Of a stretch of 64,000 bases of DNA, positions 36,781-47,504 are shown piece after piece (position 1 is the first letter of the stretch; each line of letters starts with the position of its first letter). The stretch is from Manis javanica. Its lineage: Eukaryota; Chordata; Mammalia; Pholidota; Manidae. The translations under genes were made by a program, and so were the position numbers. A model generated the notes under the pieces. The model did no database searches. It was given only the letters and a program-made list of their open reading frames with translations, and was not told the origin of the DNA. The stretch is from the NCBI RefSeq assembly GCF_040802235.1, contig NC_133167.1, positions 101,232,001-101,296,000 of the forward strand. Reading direction: 5' to 3'.

Positions 36781-37030
36781 GGTTCTAAGCCTCACCTCTG
36801 TTGATCCCCAATTTCTTACCTGATGGCCCCCCTGCGACTGTGCCTGTCTTAGGTTGTTCCTCCCTTGAGGAATCTTACCCGTCTCTGGCTAACCAGTCAT
36901 CTTCCGGGGCCATAAAGGGAAATGTAAAGTTGGTAAGTGAGAGAGAAGCCATATTGTTTGAAAAGGTTAGCTTTTTACTTCTTTGCATATTTATGCCCTG
37001 TGGCTTCTATGCCCAGCAATCGTCTTGAGG

Positions 37031-37045
37031 TAACAATAATGTTTT
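37031..37045. repeat. Target-site duplication, right copy (15 bp)
   Basis: Matches 36204-36218 at 14 of 15 positions. Confidence 0.8.
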
Positions 37046-37204
37046 AAACACTATTATATTAAAAATCTGTTAAGAGGGTAAATTGCATGGTAAGTGTTCT
37101 CACCACAATATAATTTTTAAAAAATCATACCAATGTCATTTCCTTCCAAATCTCCGATGTCTGGTATTCTTTTGACAAGCTGGATATGAAGTAGAAATCT
37201 TTCT

Positions 37205-37445
37205 TTGAGTCTATTATTATTATTATTTCATTAGTAGATAACAATTATTGAGTGCTCACTATGGGACATGCTCTCATCAAAGACCTTTACATCTGTTGTC
37301 CCGACCTTAAGGGTTAGGGATTTTTATTATCACCCCCATTTTATAGATGAAGGAATAGAGGCACAGGAGGCTAAGTAACTTGACCATATCCAACAGCAAG
37401 TAAGAGATGAAGCCCAGAGGTGAATCCACATAGTATCCTTCTATT
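37205..37445 (-). repeat. MIR SINE, antisense
   Basis: 'attgagtgctcactatggg', 'acccccattttatagatgaa', 'gaggcacaggaggctaagta' and 'cagcaagtaagagatgaa' are antisense MIR core and tRNA-side pieces. Confidence 0.8.
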
Positions 37446-38505
37446 ATATGAAGGTCACTATTTTTCTATATTTACTGTGTTATGAATATACCTATTTCCA
37501 AAAGCGTTTTAAAGCTACTTTAAAGCTTTTAACTTCAGAGCTTAGCTGTTAATATGGAGTGAAGTTGACAAGCATCTGTGGGGACCCACTGTCTATTGGT
37601 ACTGTGAGACACTTAAGGATGATACAACAATGAATAGGCAAGAGTTAATAGTAATTTATACCTGCCACTGAACAGATTATAACATAAGACAGAAAGTGGC
37701 CAATGTTCAAATGCAGAAGTGAGGAAGATTATCTCTCAGGGTTGAGGTTTAGGGAGTGTCTGGGAAGAAGTGACTTTACTCCTGGGCTGGGCCTTCAAAG
37801 ATGGGTAAGGTTTTGACAGTTGGACAATGAATTTTGAAGTCCCAGCCATGTCAACAGACTGTACTCACATGCATTGTTATGTCTACCAAGATTCAGTCTT
37901 AGTACATGTTAAAAGTATTTATGGAGCACCTGTGGTGTACTCTATGCTTAGGTAGGCACCAGATGTACAGAGAATGTATGACAGAGTCTCTGCTCTCATG
38001 TAACTTACACTCAAAAATAGGCCACAAATATGTATATAAATATAATAGAGCGTGATAGACATATGGAACAACTGATCATTTTCTGTTCTATTTTGTAGAA
38101 ATTTAAACTTAAGGCATTTCATCCCTGTTTGCCAAAAGCCCATTGCATGATCTTGGAGGCATTTCCAGTTTGTGGTCTCATATATATTGTAGTAGCATCT
38201 GTGGGTGAAGTACTGGTTTGTAACTATGACAGCCGCCCAGACAGTAGGGCAGGAGTTGCATTGAGAGCCATAGAAGGCACTGCCCACAAATCTCAGCAAA
38301 GGGGAGGAAGTGCTATGACAGAGGAATAAGATGACATCGATTTGTTCTTTATGAAAGTCCTGTGAGTATCTTGTAGGCATAAAGCTCCAAGCATGCCAAC
38401 AAGCCCTCATGCCACAAGACTGACACTCTTCTGATCCCTCTTTTCATAACAAGAGCCTCCAATACAGTTTTTCTAATGTTGTAGAGCAAGGAAAGCAAAG
38501 ACAGG
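37446..38505. other. Intergenic, nothing coding recognised
   Basis: About 37915-38035 resembles a MIR/L2 antisense start (tttatggagcacctgtgg). A 163-codon minus-strand frame (37919-38410) runs through it. It has no recognisable domain and overlaps the repeat, so I treat it as chance. Confidence 0.5.
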
Positions 38506-38509
38506 AAAG

Positions 38510-38740
38510 GAGCTAACATTTGTTAGGACCTTGGTGCTCTAAGGACCAGGCATGGACCATGCCATTTGTGTTGGTTGACTTTTATCCCCCTGTCAACTAT
38601 GACATGTAGACATCAGTCTCCATTTTGCAAGTAAGATTCAAACTCTACCCAAGGTCATGCAGTTTGCATGTGTAAGGGCTGGAATGATCATGCAGTCTAT
38701 GGGATTCCCAAGTCCCAGTCCACCATATAGTGTCCATTTT
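38510..38740 (-). repeat. MIR SINE, antisense, degraded
   Basis: 'gagctaacatttgttaggac', 'tctccattttgcaagtaag' and 'aaggtcatgcagtttgcatg' match antisense MIR order. Confidence 0.55.
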
Positions 38741-39695
38741 ACTTTGCAATCAACATAACTCGGCAATTTCTGCCCTAAATTAACAAGTGGGAATACTGGT
38801 TTCTACACCTCAACTTAACATCCGTGGGTCTGCTCTTAGTGTTTGGAGTTGTCATTACAATAATATGCTTCTACTTGAGTAGTGGGCATTATACTACTCA
38901 GTCTAGAGATTTGTGATATTCTAGTCTAAATTGAATGAACGCTATTAGGTTCTTGAAGGTTAACCTCATATGATATAATAGAAATAAGTGGAATTGCAAT
39001 TTGTTCATACTTCTGAACTTAAAATTAGTCAAGACGAAGTAGATATTTAAAAAGATGTCTCTAGTCTTTACTCACATAATATATTTTTCTATCAAACAAT
39101 ATACATGGGCAAATAAAACCCACTTAAAATGCTAAAATCATTTTCTCTATTTCTTGAAGCAAAAAAGAATGATGCTGAACTGTTGACTACTAGACAGCAA
39201 TGCAATATTTCAGGGAAACCAACTGAGTAAGGAAATCCCCTCAAAGATGAGTGAATCATAAACTTAGATGCAGCATGGACACCAATTAGCGCGTTCAAAC
39301 TTAGGGAGGCACTGTGGGTTATTTTAAGTTTTTGAGGGACACAGACATCTGGTGGACACCACATGAATTACTACCGTGAAGTTTAGATCTACTACTCAAT
39401 AAAGAGAATTGTTAGGTATTTCTTTTGGCTTGAGGACACCAGGAACCAAGAAAGTTTAGGGATCTCTGGAATAGAAAGATTAGTGGGCATGAAATATAAG
39501 TGAGAATTATTTATTTAGTGTAACCCTGTCATTTTTTACGTGCGAAAACTGAGGTCCAGGATGGCTGAAATCTTAAAACTAGCGAGGCTTAAATACCCAG
39601 CCTCCTCCGTTCCTTGAAGGGCTCTAAGCAAAAAGATCTGATGAACTTGACAGTGGGCTGAAGCTGCCAATCTGAGGCTTCTCCTCTCTGCCTCT
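38741..39695. other. Intergenic, nothing recognised
   Basis: No gene or clear repeat. Confidence 0.5.
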
Positions 39696-39699
39696 CAGA

Positions 39700-39960
39700 T
39701 TTCTTGTCAAGTAGATCCAAGCTTTGGAGCCCCAGTATGACCCTATACCAGCTGAATAGCTTAAGCTAAGTTCCTTGCCTTCCATGAACCTCAGCTTCCC
39801 CATTTTGAAAATAACTGGTGTGCTAATAATAGGTAAAAATGAAGTCCCTTCTAGAATCAGTAGAAATCATGCACTTGAAAAAGCCTTGTAAACTGCCAAG
39901 CACTTTATAAATGACTGGGTTTCATTAAATAGTATTTAAACATCTACTATGTGCCAAGCA
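39700..39960 (+). repeat. MIR SINE, sense, degraded
   Basis: 'cttaagctaagttccttgcc', 'aacctcagcttccccat' and 'aaaataactggtgtgctaat' fit a sense MIR. Confidence 0.55.
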
Positions 39961-40394
39961 CTGGAGGGCCAACAAGAAAAACAAGATCACCTCTGTGTTT
40001 AAGAGGTTTTTATCTCCTGGAGGGGAGAAATAGAAACAATCACAATAAAAATTGGTAAATATTATAAAGAGATAGAGACCAAGTACAATGTGGGCAGAGA
40101 AGAAAGTCTTTCTGAGGTCAGAAGTCCCTGTGGAGGGGGCAGGGCTCCAGGTGTGCCTGAGGGCGAGGAGGTGACAGGAGGGGGAGGAAGAGCAGCCCAA
40201 GGGGTGGGAACAGTCTGGACAAGGAGCGATGACGCGACAGAGTACCTTCAAGGCAGCGCATGTCATGCCCTGTGGCTGGAGGGCGGACGGGAAACAGGAG
40301 ATGGAACATTAGAGGCAGGAGACTGGGTATGTGTGTTAGATCCTGGTCACTGAGGGCCTGGTATTCCTTTCAAAGGAGTGGCTGTTACTCTTGA

Positions 40395-41005
40395 AAACTT
40401 GCGCAGCACGTAGCCCCTCTTCCCCACCAAGATCTCAGAAGGAGGCTCTGTAAATCTGGGCAGTTTTAATGTGGACAGCAGTGCCACAAGTTATTGGACA
40501 GTGGTTTTCATGTTTTTCTCGGCTATTTAATTCTGTTACTGTCACTAAGTGAATGTCATCTTCTGGTCTGTCAACTCCGAAGTTATTAAGTTTGGCAACA
40601 ACAAAGTTGTTGTCGCTCAGCCAAGTGCACTGAGCGTGGTGCGAAAAGGATTTGATGGGGTTCGTGATCAAAGGGAACTCAGCTCTGGTGTCAGTTCTAG
40701 CACAATGTCAAGCAGGTAGCCCCCATCACCTGTGTGCCTCAGGACCAGCATGTAACAAGCAGTGGCACTGCCAGAACCCAGAATGGAGATGGAGCCATCC
40801 TTTGGGGAGGTCTCTGCAAGCAATCTCTGCTGACCATACAGACGCTCTGGGGTCCAATTGTTGAACAAACTGACCTTGGAGGAGTCCAGCTCTTTCCTCC
40901 AGAACTGGGTGGGTTTGGACGAGGTCCTGGGGGACTCTGGAAGCTGCCTCCACCCCCAACTCCAGCAGTAGTGAGATGCCTAAAACAAATAAAAGCGGGA
41001 AATAT
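40395..41005 (-). pseudogene. NTAN1: NTAN1 processed pseudogene, truncated and frameshifted
   Basis: The parent enzyme, protein N-terminal asparagine amidohydrolase, deamidates N-terminal Asn in the Asn branch of the N-degron pathway. The minus strand carries it without introns. Pieces fall in three frames: PQDLVQTHPVLEERAGLLQGQ (about 40960-40880), then TSPKDGSISILGS and LRHTGDG, then NPIKSFSHHAQC, EDDIHLVTVTELN, KTAQIYRASF. A TGA replaces the next Gln, after which RGPEEQLRAA-like similarity continues to about 40395 and then stops. The middle (between SHHAQC and EDDIHLV) is shortened, and about the last 100 parent residues are absent. Frameshifts, stop and truncation make it non-functional. 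The joined exons mark a retrocopy. Confidence 0.88.
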
Positions 41006-41685
41006 TCCTGTAGTCATTACTTGCTGTGGATAAAATGAAGGTTCCTGTGGCCAGGATTCTCACCTGGCCCTGGTTGGCTGCCTCACTACACACCTGTGGG
41101 CAATATGTTGTTACTGACTCTATATAAGGAGCCCTGCCCAGCACTCTGGGAGACATGGTGGCACGGCTGCAAGGCTGCAGGAGGGCAGAGCAGAGGCTGG
41201 AGTGGTGGCAGCGTCGAGGACAGAGGCCCAGAGGACGGCTGTGCAGGTAGAGAGGCCCAGAGGCAGGGACTGGCTTGCTGCAGGCACACTCGCTCTGAGT
41301 GAACAGGATGTTAGTGACTGACCTACCACTGTGGAAACAAAGTTGGCTATAACCCTTTCACCCCAAGAACGTTTTACTATCATTTCTTTGATCACATTGA
41401 ATTCATAGTGAACTTGCCAGGGCTGAAACCCATTGGCAAGACACTTGCTTTCTTTGTTTTATTTTAGATTATAGTTTTTATTATGGAGAATTTCAAGTGC
41501 ATATAAAATTAGGCAAAATTTGCTCCTCACCCTTCCCAAATAGTGGCATCATTCAGTCTTTACTTTTAAAACCATAAGGTCTCCTCAGCAATTCTCTAGA
41601 TTCAGGAAAGACAAAGTCTTAGGCAGTTTCTGGTAATCGGCTGACCACCACCTGCGGCCAACCAGCACTCTGTCCTCTAATACTA
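41006..41685. other. Intergenic, nothing recognised
   Basis: About 41455-41560 looks like a small old L1 3' fragment. No gene. Confidence 0.45.
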
Positions 41686-41689
41686 TACC

Positions 41690-42125
41690 TTAGTCCCCCA
41701 TCCCAGGGTTCCCTTTCTCTGGTTTTAGTTGCCCAGGGTCAACCTGAAGCAGATGGTTCTCCTTCCGATGCTGGCGTCAGTGGTCGCCTAGCATTACATC
41801 GCAACGCCTGCACCATCCGCCTCACATCATCACATCAGCATTTCATCATCTCTTCTCAGTACAAGAAGGGCGAGTATCCACCGTCATAAAATATTTTGAG
41901 AGAGATCACATTCACATAACTCTTGCTACAATATATTGTTATAATACTTTTATTTTGTTATTGTTGCTGTTAATGTCTTGCTGTGCCTAACTTACAAATT
42001 AGACTTTATCACGGGTATATTAGCGCAGGGAAAAAGCCTAGTGTGTGTAGGATTCAGTACTGTCCTTGGTTTCAGGCACCCACTGGGGGCTTTGGAATGC
42101 AGACCCTGAGGATAAGGGGGAGCTC
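41690..42125 (+). mobile_element. Tigger-family DNA transposon remnant (non-autonomous)
   Basis: 'ggttttagttgcccagggtc', 'aaaatattttgagagagatc', 'cacattcacataactcttgc', 'aatatattgttataatac', and the terminal 'ggtttcaggcacccactggg' with 'gaggataaggggg' follow the order of a mariner/Tigger-type consensus. No transposase remains. Subfamily is not assigned. Confidence 0.75.
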
Positions 42126-42495
42126 ATGTACTTCTCGCTGAGCCAGGCAACGCCTGTCAAGACAGAGGGCTCCACCGCCTTTTGAAAGAGGTGCTCTCTT
42201 GTTTTCTGTCTTCACCTCTCCTATTTGTCGCTTCCTTTCAACATTGCCGTTTGCTTTGGTCAGGGCTGAATCAATCAGTGGTGAGTTAAAGTTAAACCCT
42301 GGGAGGAAGCAGGGTTCAAACAGGACAGAGAGATGGCAAGTGATCCCCCATTTCAGGGCACCAGACAGCAGAGCGCCTGGGCTGTATGGCACCTCACTCC
42401 CTCCCTTGCTGCGGTCAGACCTGATGAACAGACTTCTGCAGCTGACTCTGGGTACTGGGTGGCTCCGTCTCCTGGACTCAGAACTCCTAGATCAG
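42126..42495. other. Intergenic, nothing recognised
   Basis: No gene. Overlapping open frames on both strands have no recognisable content. Confidence 0.5.
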
Positions 42496-42499
42496 GGAG

Positions 42500-42780
42500 T
42501 TGGTACCATGCTTAATTATTATTTGTTCAGTACTTATTATTATACGCCAAGTATTGCATTAAATACATTAATCCTCACAACTGCCCTTTGCTTTAAGTTC
42601 TATCATTACCACCTTTGAATTAAGTTCCACTATTACCACCATTTTACAGACAATGACTGAGGCTGGTGGAAGCTAAGTAGATTCTCCCAAGTCATATAGG
42701 ACGTAACTGGCAGAGCTGGAATTTGAACTCAGGTCTTGCTGACTCCAAAGCCCCAGTTCCTCACTGGAGTGACAGGAGCA
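42500..42780 (-). repeat. MIR SINE, antisense
   Basis: 'aatcctcacaactgccctt', 'accattttacagacaatga', 'cccaagtcatataggacgta', 'gctggaatttgaactcagg'. Confidence 0.8.
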
Positions 42781-43295
42781 GGAAGGGGGTTCTTCAGGAG
42801 GACCCCAGCGTCCTGACACTCTCATATGTGTCTAATATCACTGCATGTGTGTTTGTCTTTCTTGATATGTTAGTGCTGGCTGGTTTTAAAACTAAATGAA
42901 ACCGATTATACATAGGGATTGGTGTCATCTGAGATTAATGTCTTCACTGATATTTGGATGGTTATCAGCTACCTTCCCTTCTCATTTGTTTCTTTGGAAC
43001 TGCAATAAGTTCATATCCCTCTTAAACACAACATGGAGCTTTGAAAAGGTAATGTGCATACAACATAAGACAATGTCCACTGGTAATACATCTACATTGA
43101 AAGGTCTCAGTCAAATCTATATCACATTCTTCTCTGATAAAACTTAGAATTCTCCGTGGCTTAGATGAGTCTCAAGTCTGCTGTTCAGTGGAGTGCAGGA
43201 GCCAGCTTATGCTGGCTCATAAAAACTAGCTGTGTAGACCCCTTCCCAACTTGGAATCGGTGAAGTCATGTCGATTGGCCATGACAGAAGTATTT
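42781..43295. other. Intergenic, nothing recognised
   Basis: No gene or clear repeat. Confidence 0.5.
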
Positions 43296-43297
43296 AT

Positions 43298-43830
43298 ACC
43301 ATGTGTATTAGTTTCCTAGGGCTGCCTTAACAAAGAACCTCAAAATAATTGAGAGTTAACTATTACTATTTTATGTATTTATTAGTTGTTTATTTTCTTA
43401 ACCAATGTAATAATGCGACTGATTGATATTATAAACATAATATCCATGATATAAATGTACTGAATTCTCCTAGACAGTTCCAGAGGTCAGAAGTCAAGGT
43501 GTCAACAGAGTTATATTCCCTCTGAAATTCTGGGTAGAATTCTTCCTTACCTTTTCCTGTCTTCTGGTGGTGGCCATCAATCCTTGGCATTCCTTGGCTT
43601 GTAGATATATCACCCCAATTAAGCTTCTGTGTTCACTGGCACTCTCCCAGGTGTCTCTTCTTATAAGGACATCAGTAATATTGGATAAGTGGCCACCCAC
43701 CACAGTATGATCTAACCTTAATTACATCAACAATGATCCTATTTCCAGATAAAATGAAATATTCTGAGGTAATGAGGGTTAGGACCTCAACATATGTTTC
43801 TGGGGGATACAATTCAACCTATAACACCAT
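43298..43830 (+). repeat. Ancient interspersed repeat with an AT-rich interruption
   Basis: Starts 'gtattagtttcctagggctg' and ends 'caattcaacctataacacc', with 'cttctggtggtggccatcaa' and 'cttcttataaggacatcag' between. This is a widespread mammalian repeat whose class I cannot fix. A roughly 100-bp AT-rich segment (about 43355-43465) replaces part of the expected body. Confidence 0.65.
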
Positions 43831-45040
43831 GGAAATCAGGCAGTGCTACAAATCAGGGCTTTTTTTTAAGAGTTCACTGCCAGCGTATCAGTGTGTTAGT
43901 CTGCCACTTGATATCAGGAGAGGGCCACTTATGTCAAATACCACTTTTCCATGGGACTTTTCCTTCAGAAATTTCCTCATTCTCCAAATGGACTGTACCC
44001 GGCCTGGCAGATCAGAGGTAAAAGTGGTAACAGCCTACCTGGGATTTGCCAGCCATTTCTTAAACTTTTAAAATTTTCTTATATGCACTTCCATTATAAA
44101 AAATTGAAAAATATAGAACTGTACAAAGTTTAAATCATTCATAGCTTTATCATCCAAAAAGAGTTATCATTAATTCTTGATAAATTTCCTTCAAAATATA
44201 TTTGGAACTTTTTTTTACTATTTTTCCTCTGTGCTTTACCTGTTTGAATGCTTTGTTCTCCTTCCCTCATGCTTTTTATTTTATGTATTTAAAAAAATGC
44301 ATGAGTAACAATACATGAAGATGACATTCCAGTTATAAAATTACACAGTAAGACTAAGCTAACTCTGTCTTGACCACCACCCTGAATCCCAATCTTCCAT
44401 CTGGAATTAGGCACTGTCCCCTGTCTCGAGTGGATTCTTCCAGCCTTTTTAAAATGAATTTTTATTCAAACATATTTTTGTTCATATAAGTGATATAGTT
44501 TTTTGTGTAAACAGAAACCGTATCATACTATGTATTTTATCCTAGTGTTGTTCATACTTAAGTATTTTATACCAAAAGGGAATATTTAGCCCTTGCAAAG
44601 AATTCAGAAAATACGCTAACGTGCAAAAAAGGAATCCCTCATTTAAAAAACAAGTATGTTTAACATTTTGTATCAGATTCTTGCCGACTGTGCCATTCTA
44701 TCAGTAGACTGCCTGTCATATGCATAACTTTTTTGGTATCCTTTTAGAAGAGGCCAAAATTTCTCAAAAATGTTCTGGGAGGTTCTGTTCTCATGTTCTA
44801 CTGAAGTCTGTTCTTTCTCTGAGTCTTTGGGACGGCTTTCTTTCCCCGATTCTACAATATTTTCTCGTAGTTCCATAGTCGTGCTTGCAAACAGATCGCG
44901 TGGTTTGTCCTTAGTCCCACTCTGCCCACTTGAGGGCTATCTCGATCCATCTCAGATCTACAGTCGCATGGAGGACGACACACTGTGCCCAAACGGTGTC
45001 CCTGTCCAACCGGCATTCATAGAGAGCACCCTTGCTCTCT
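43831..45040. other. Intergenic; old L1-like fragment
   Basis: About 44070-44680 is AT-rich and resembles old L1 3' sequence. Nothing coding is recognised. Confidence 0.4.
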
Positions 45041-45050
45041 GAAATGATAG

Positions 45051-45118
45051 CTCTCCTAAATCGTCCGACTTTCTGACACCCTTAATATATGTACTTCGTG
45101 AGAAACTACAATTCCCAT
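45051..45118. repeat. Diverged direct duplication, upstream copy
   Basis: ctctcctaaa...ttctgacacccttaatatatgt...gagaaactacaattccca. It shares an exact 19-mer (45074-45092) and flanking similarity with 45782-45897, about 730 bp downstream, on the other side of the CpG island. Confidence 0.8.
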
Positions 45119-45470
45119 GGGGATAGGTTCCTGGGCAACCCCGCCTCCACGCCTGCGCATTCTGAGCGCGGACTACAACTTCCAGGATGCATCGTGCGGC
45201 CGCCCGCGCAGCCCGACTTCCGGCCGGGGCGTTTCCTAGGTAACCGGCTTGCCAAGGCTAGAAAAAGTTTAAGGTGGGAGGGGCTTGTGGGCCGTTTGGG
45301 AGCAACTCATTTTTTTTTGTCGCAAAAAGCGGCAGTCCTACAGCAGAGATACGGCTGCCTCGTTTTCTGGTGTTGCCCGGAATGCTTCTCCGGCTCTAGG
45401 CAAGCCCCGCCCGGTGTCCGCGGCTCGCTCCCGTCCATGCCCTGGTCCAAGTGAGCTCGCCCTTGGCAGT
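45100..45470. promoter_or_regulatory. CpG-rich promoter-like island with no assigned gene
   Basis: The most CpG-dense stretch seen in the window. It packs motif matches typical of housekeeping or bidirectional promoters. Two are ZNF143-like (ACTACAATTCCCATGG at 45105-45120; ACTACAACTTCCAGGATGC at 45172-45190). One is ETS-like (ACTTCCGG, 45216-45223). Two are RFX X-box-like (ggttcctgggcaac, 45126-45139; gtttcctaggtaac, 45231-45244). CpG survival implies germline hypomethylation. A 121-codon plus frame crosses it (45089-45454) but resembles no protein. No coding exon of a known gene follows within the window, so a non-coding RNA start or a lost gene's promoter is likelier. Motif calls are by eye. 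Confidence 0.7.
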
Positions 45471-45781
45471 TGTCCGAAATCAGGCAGTTGTGAGACAGAG
45501 CGACAATCTTGGGTTTTGTTGGAGTGGTGGATTTTTTTTCTCTTTAAGTCTATACAAGCATTTAGTGGGAAATCCGAAGACTGTAGAGTGGGCTGTATGT
45601 CGGTTATTTCACCCTCGAAAAGTCACGTGCTTCCTTGAAAGGTTGTTCCTAGTTACAGTTTTGTATTTGGTTTCATTTGGGCCTCGGATCCCTCTTTTTA
45701 CGATCTTCCAACTGCTGGTTATTAATGTGTTTTGAAGACAGACCCCTGGAAGAATGCCTGGACTTAAAAAGGAATTGAGAA

Positions 45782-45897
45782 TTCTCCTAACCCACCGCTT
45801 GACTGACACCCTTAATATATGTCATTACTATATGTAATATATGTGACAAGAGATCCTTAATATATGTAATTAATGAGAATCTACAATCTCCACCCCA
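45782..45897. repeat. Diverged direct duplication, downstream copy
   Basis: Repeats ttctcctaa...tgacacccttaatatatgt (45804-45822 exact to 45074-45092). A second ccttaatatatgt (45855-45867) then leads into a degraded version of the ZNF143-like site (ctacaatctcca). So the copy itself contains an internal duplication. Confidence 0.8.
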
Positions 45898-45959
45898 ACC
45901 CCTATAAAGCAAAACGTTCTAGTTCAGAAATGAGGGGAATGTCAGACTGAAATGGATTG

Positions 45960-46155
45960 AAGAGTGAATGGCGGGTTGGGACCCAGCTCTGCTGTTCACT
46001 AATTCTGTAATCTCACTCAGGTTGATTCACCTCTGAGTCTCAGTTTTCTCATCTGTAAAATAAGGAAAGTTTTATCTTTCCTCCCCACATGACAGTTTTT
46101 GTGAGAGCAATTCAAAACAAAGTATGTGAACATAGTTCTTAAACTCCATAAACTC
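45960..46155 (+). repeat. MIR SINE, sense
   Basis: 'gggacccagctctgctgttc', 'cctctgagtctcagttttct', 'catctgtaaaataagg' and 'gtgagagcaattcaaaac'. Confidence 0.75.
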
Positions 46156-46502
46156 CACCGTCACACAAAAATGAGTTGGTACTGATAATAATGGGACAGG
46201 TGTAATGAAAGGCCAGGGCAACTAGAAAAGCCAGTTACAGAAGAGTTGAAACTGATGACCATGGCGGGTCAAGGCTGGGGAGTAAAGCAAGTGAATGTGG
46301 AGAGACCTGAGAATCTGGGAGAAGACGGATGGGTCAGAGGGCAGTGTATCTGACTCCTCTCTAAGCGTGAGGATGAAAGGAAACACACCCAAACAGTTCA
46401 CAGTCGTCTGCCTGACGTCCAGCACAGTGTCCAGCACAGTGTCCAGCTCTGGGTGCCTTGGCTCACGTCTCCTCTGCCCAGAACACTCTCACTCCATGTG
46501 TC

Positions 46503-46539
46503 AGTCAGGGTTCTCCAGAGAAAACATAGACAGTAGGAG

Positions 46540-46573
<34 letters not shown>

Positions 46574-47050
46574 ACATATATATTAGTGTATATACACACA
46601 TGTATGTGTACACATATACATAACCACACATGTATATATTAGTATACATGCATGTACACATACCATATGTATGTGAATATAGAGTAGAACACACATAATA
46701 TATATATGAGATAAATTAAGAGTTTTATCTCAAGGAACTGGCTCGTGCAGTTGTGGGAGAGGGCAAACCTGAAATCTGTACAGCAGGCTGGAAACTCCGG
46801 CAGGAGTTGACGTTGCCGTCTTGAGGCAGAATTTCTTCTTCCCCAGGGAAACCTCAGGTTTGTTTTTAAGGTCTTCCAGTTGATTGATGAGGCCCACCCA
46901 CATTATCCTGGGTGACTTCCTTTACAGACTGTACATGTTAACCACATCTACAAAATGCTTTCATGGTAACACCTAGATCAGTGTTTGATTAAATACCTGT
47001 GCTTTAGAGCCTAGCTAAGTTGACATATAAAATTAACTATCGTATCTCAG
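46503..47050 (+). repeat. Ancient interspersed repeat with TG microsatellite
   Basis: Begins 'cagtcagggttctccagaga' and ends 'gttgacatataaaattaact', with 'tgatgaggcccacccacat' inside, a common mammalian dispersed consensus of uncertain class. A (TG)n run at 46542-46571 followed by TATATACACA-type sequence has expanded where the consensus has a TA-rich patch. Confidence 0.65.
46542..46571. repeat. (TG)n microsatellite
   Basis: About 15 TG units, then imperfect TA/CA-rich sequence to about 46700. Confidence 0.95.
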
Positions 47051-47164
47051 AAAGTCTTTGCTCAAATGTTATGTTTCCTTAATATTTAAAAGTGCAGTCC
47101 TACACATACACACAGACTTACGGTCCTCTCTGGCTTCTCCTCTCTTATTTTTCCCATAGCACAG

Positions 47165-47345
47165 ATCTTTAAACCACCGCTCTGTATCTTCTTATGATGA
47201 CTGGCTTCCTGCGCCTTCTTGAATGTATACTCTCCAAGGGCAGGGATTTTTGTCTGTTTTGCTCACTGTTGTATCCTCAGCATCTAGAACAGTACCCAGT
47301 ACATGGCAGGCTCAGTAAATCTTGGTGAATGACTGAATGAAGTGT
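47165..47345 (+). mobile_element. L2 LINE 3' end, sense
   Basis: 'tctccaagggcagggatttt', 'tgttttgctcactgttgtat', 'tagaacagtacccagtacat' and 'aatgactgaatgaa' follow the L2 3' consensus closely. Confidence 0.85.
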
Positions 47346-47504
47346 TAAGGTGGGCACTCGAGGCGTATTTGTTGAATGAATTTAGAGCTGCATCCTGTGG
47401 TATTTCTGAACAGCCTCAGTAGGAGACAGAAATAAGAATGAAAGAATAGCAAATTATAGGGGGAAAAAGGGAGGAATTTCAATTTGATATCAGGAGGTGG
47501 AAGT

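Larger units (their letters stand above)
36219..37030 (-). mobile_element. Retrotransposed transcript of a class II endogenous retrovirus, 3' end (copy 2)
   Basis: Same element as 16275-17415 and in the same orientation, but truncated about 330 bp earlier. It lacks the Env tail. Minus-strand order: non-coding segment, polypurine tract AAAGGGAGAAA, LTR starting TGTGGT at 36549, AATAAA near 36244, R end near 36227, A tail (T run on +). Flanked by taacaatactgtttt (36204-36218) and taacaataatgtttt (37031-37045), 14 of 15 identical, inside an L1. Different truncation points and different flanks show two independent insertions. Confidence 0.8.
34960..37130 (+). mobile_element. LINE-1 (old), sense, interrupted by the second ERV retrocopy
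   Basis: ORF2 C-terminal part: the frame at 35167-35385 has [16 protein letters not shown] and [14 protein letters not shown]1 3' UTR phrases follow to about 36.2 kb, such as 'tacaatggaatattattcc' and 'tggttgccaggggcta'. The element is cut at 36219 by the ERV-type insert and resumes after 37030 with 'ggtaagtgttctcaccac'. An internal GGAA-type microsatellite is at 35507-35615. No ORF is intact. Confidence 0.8.

Noticed and set aside
37919..38410. 163-codon open frame on the minus strand, the longest in the window
   Set aside because: Composition is unlike a conserved protein, it overlaps a MIR/L2-like relic, and it shows no domain or splice support.
42199..42618. 139-codon plus-strand frame
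   Set aside because: Runs into an antisense MIR and has no recognisable content.
45089..45454. 121-codon plus-strand frame across the CpG island
   Set aside because: GC-rich DNA has few stops. The translation resembles nothing, and the frame is better explained as promoter sequence.
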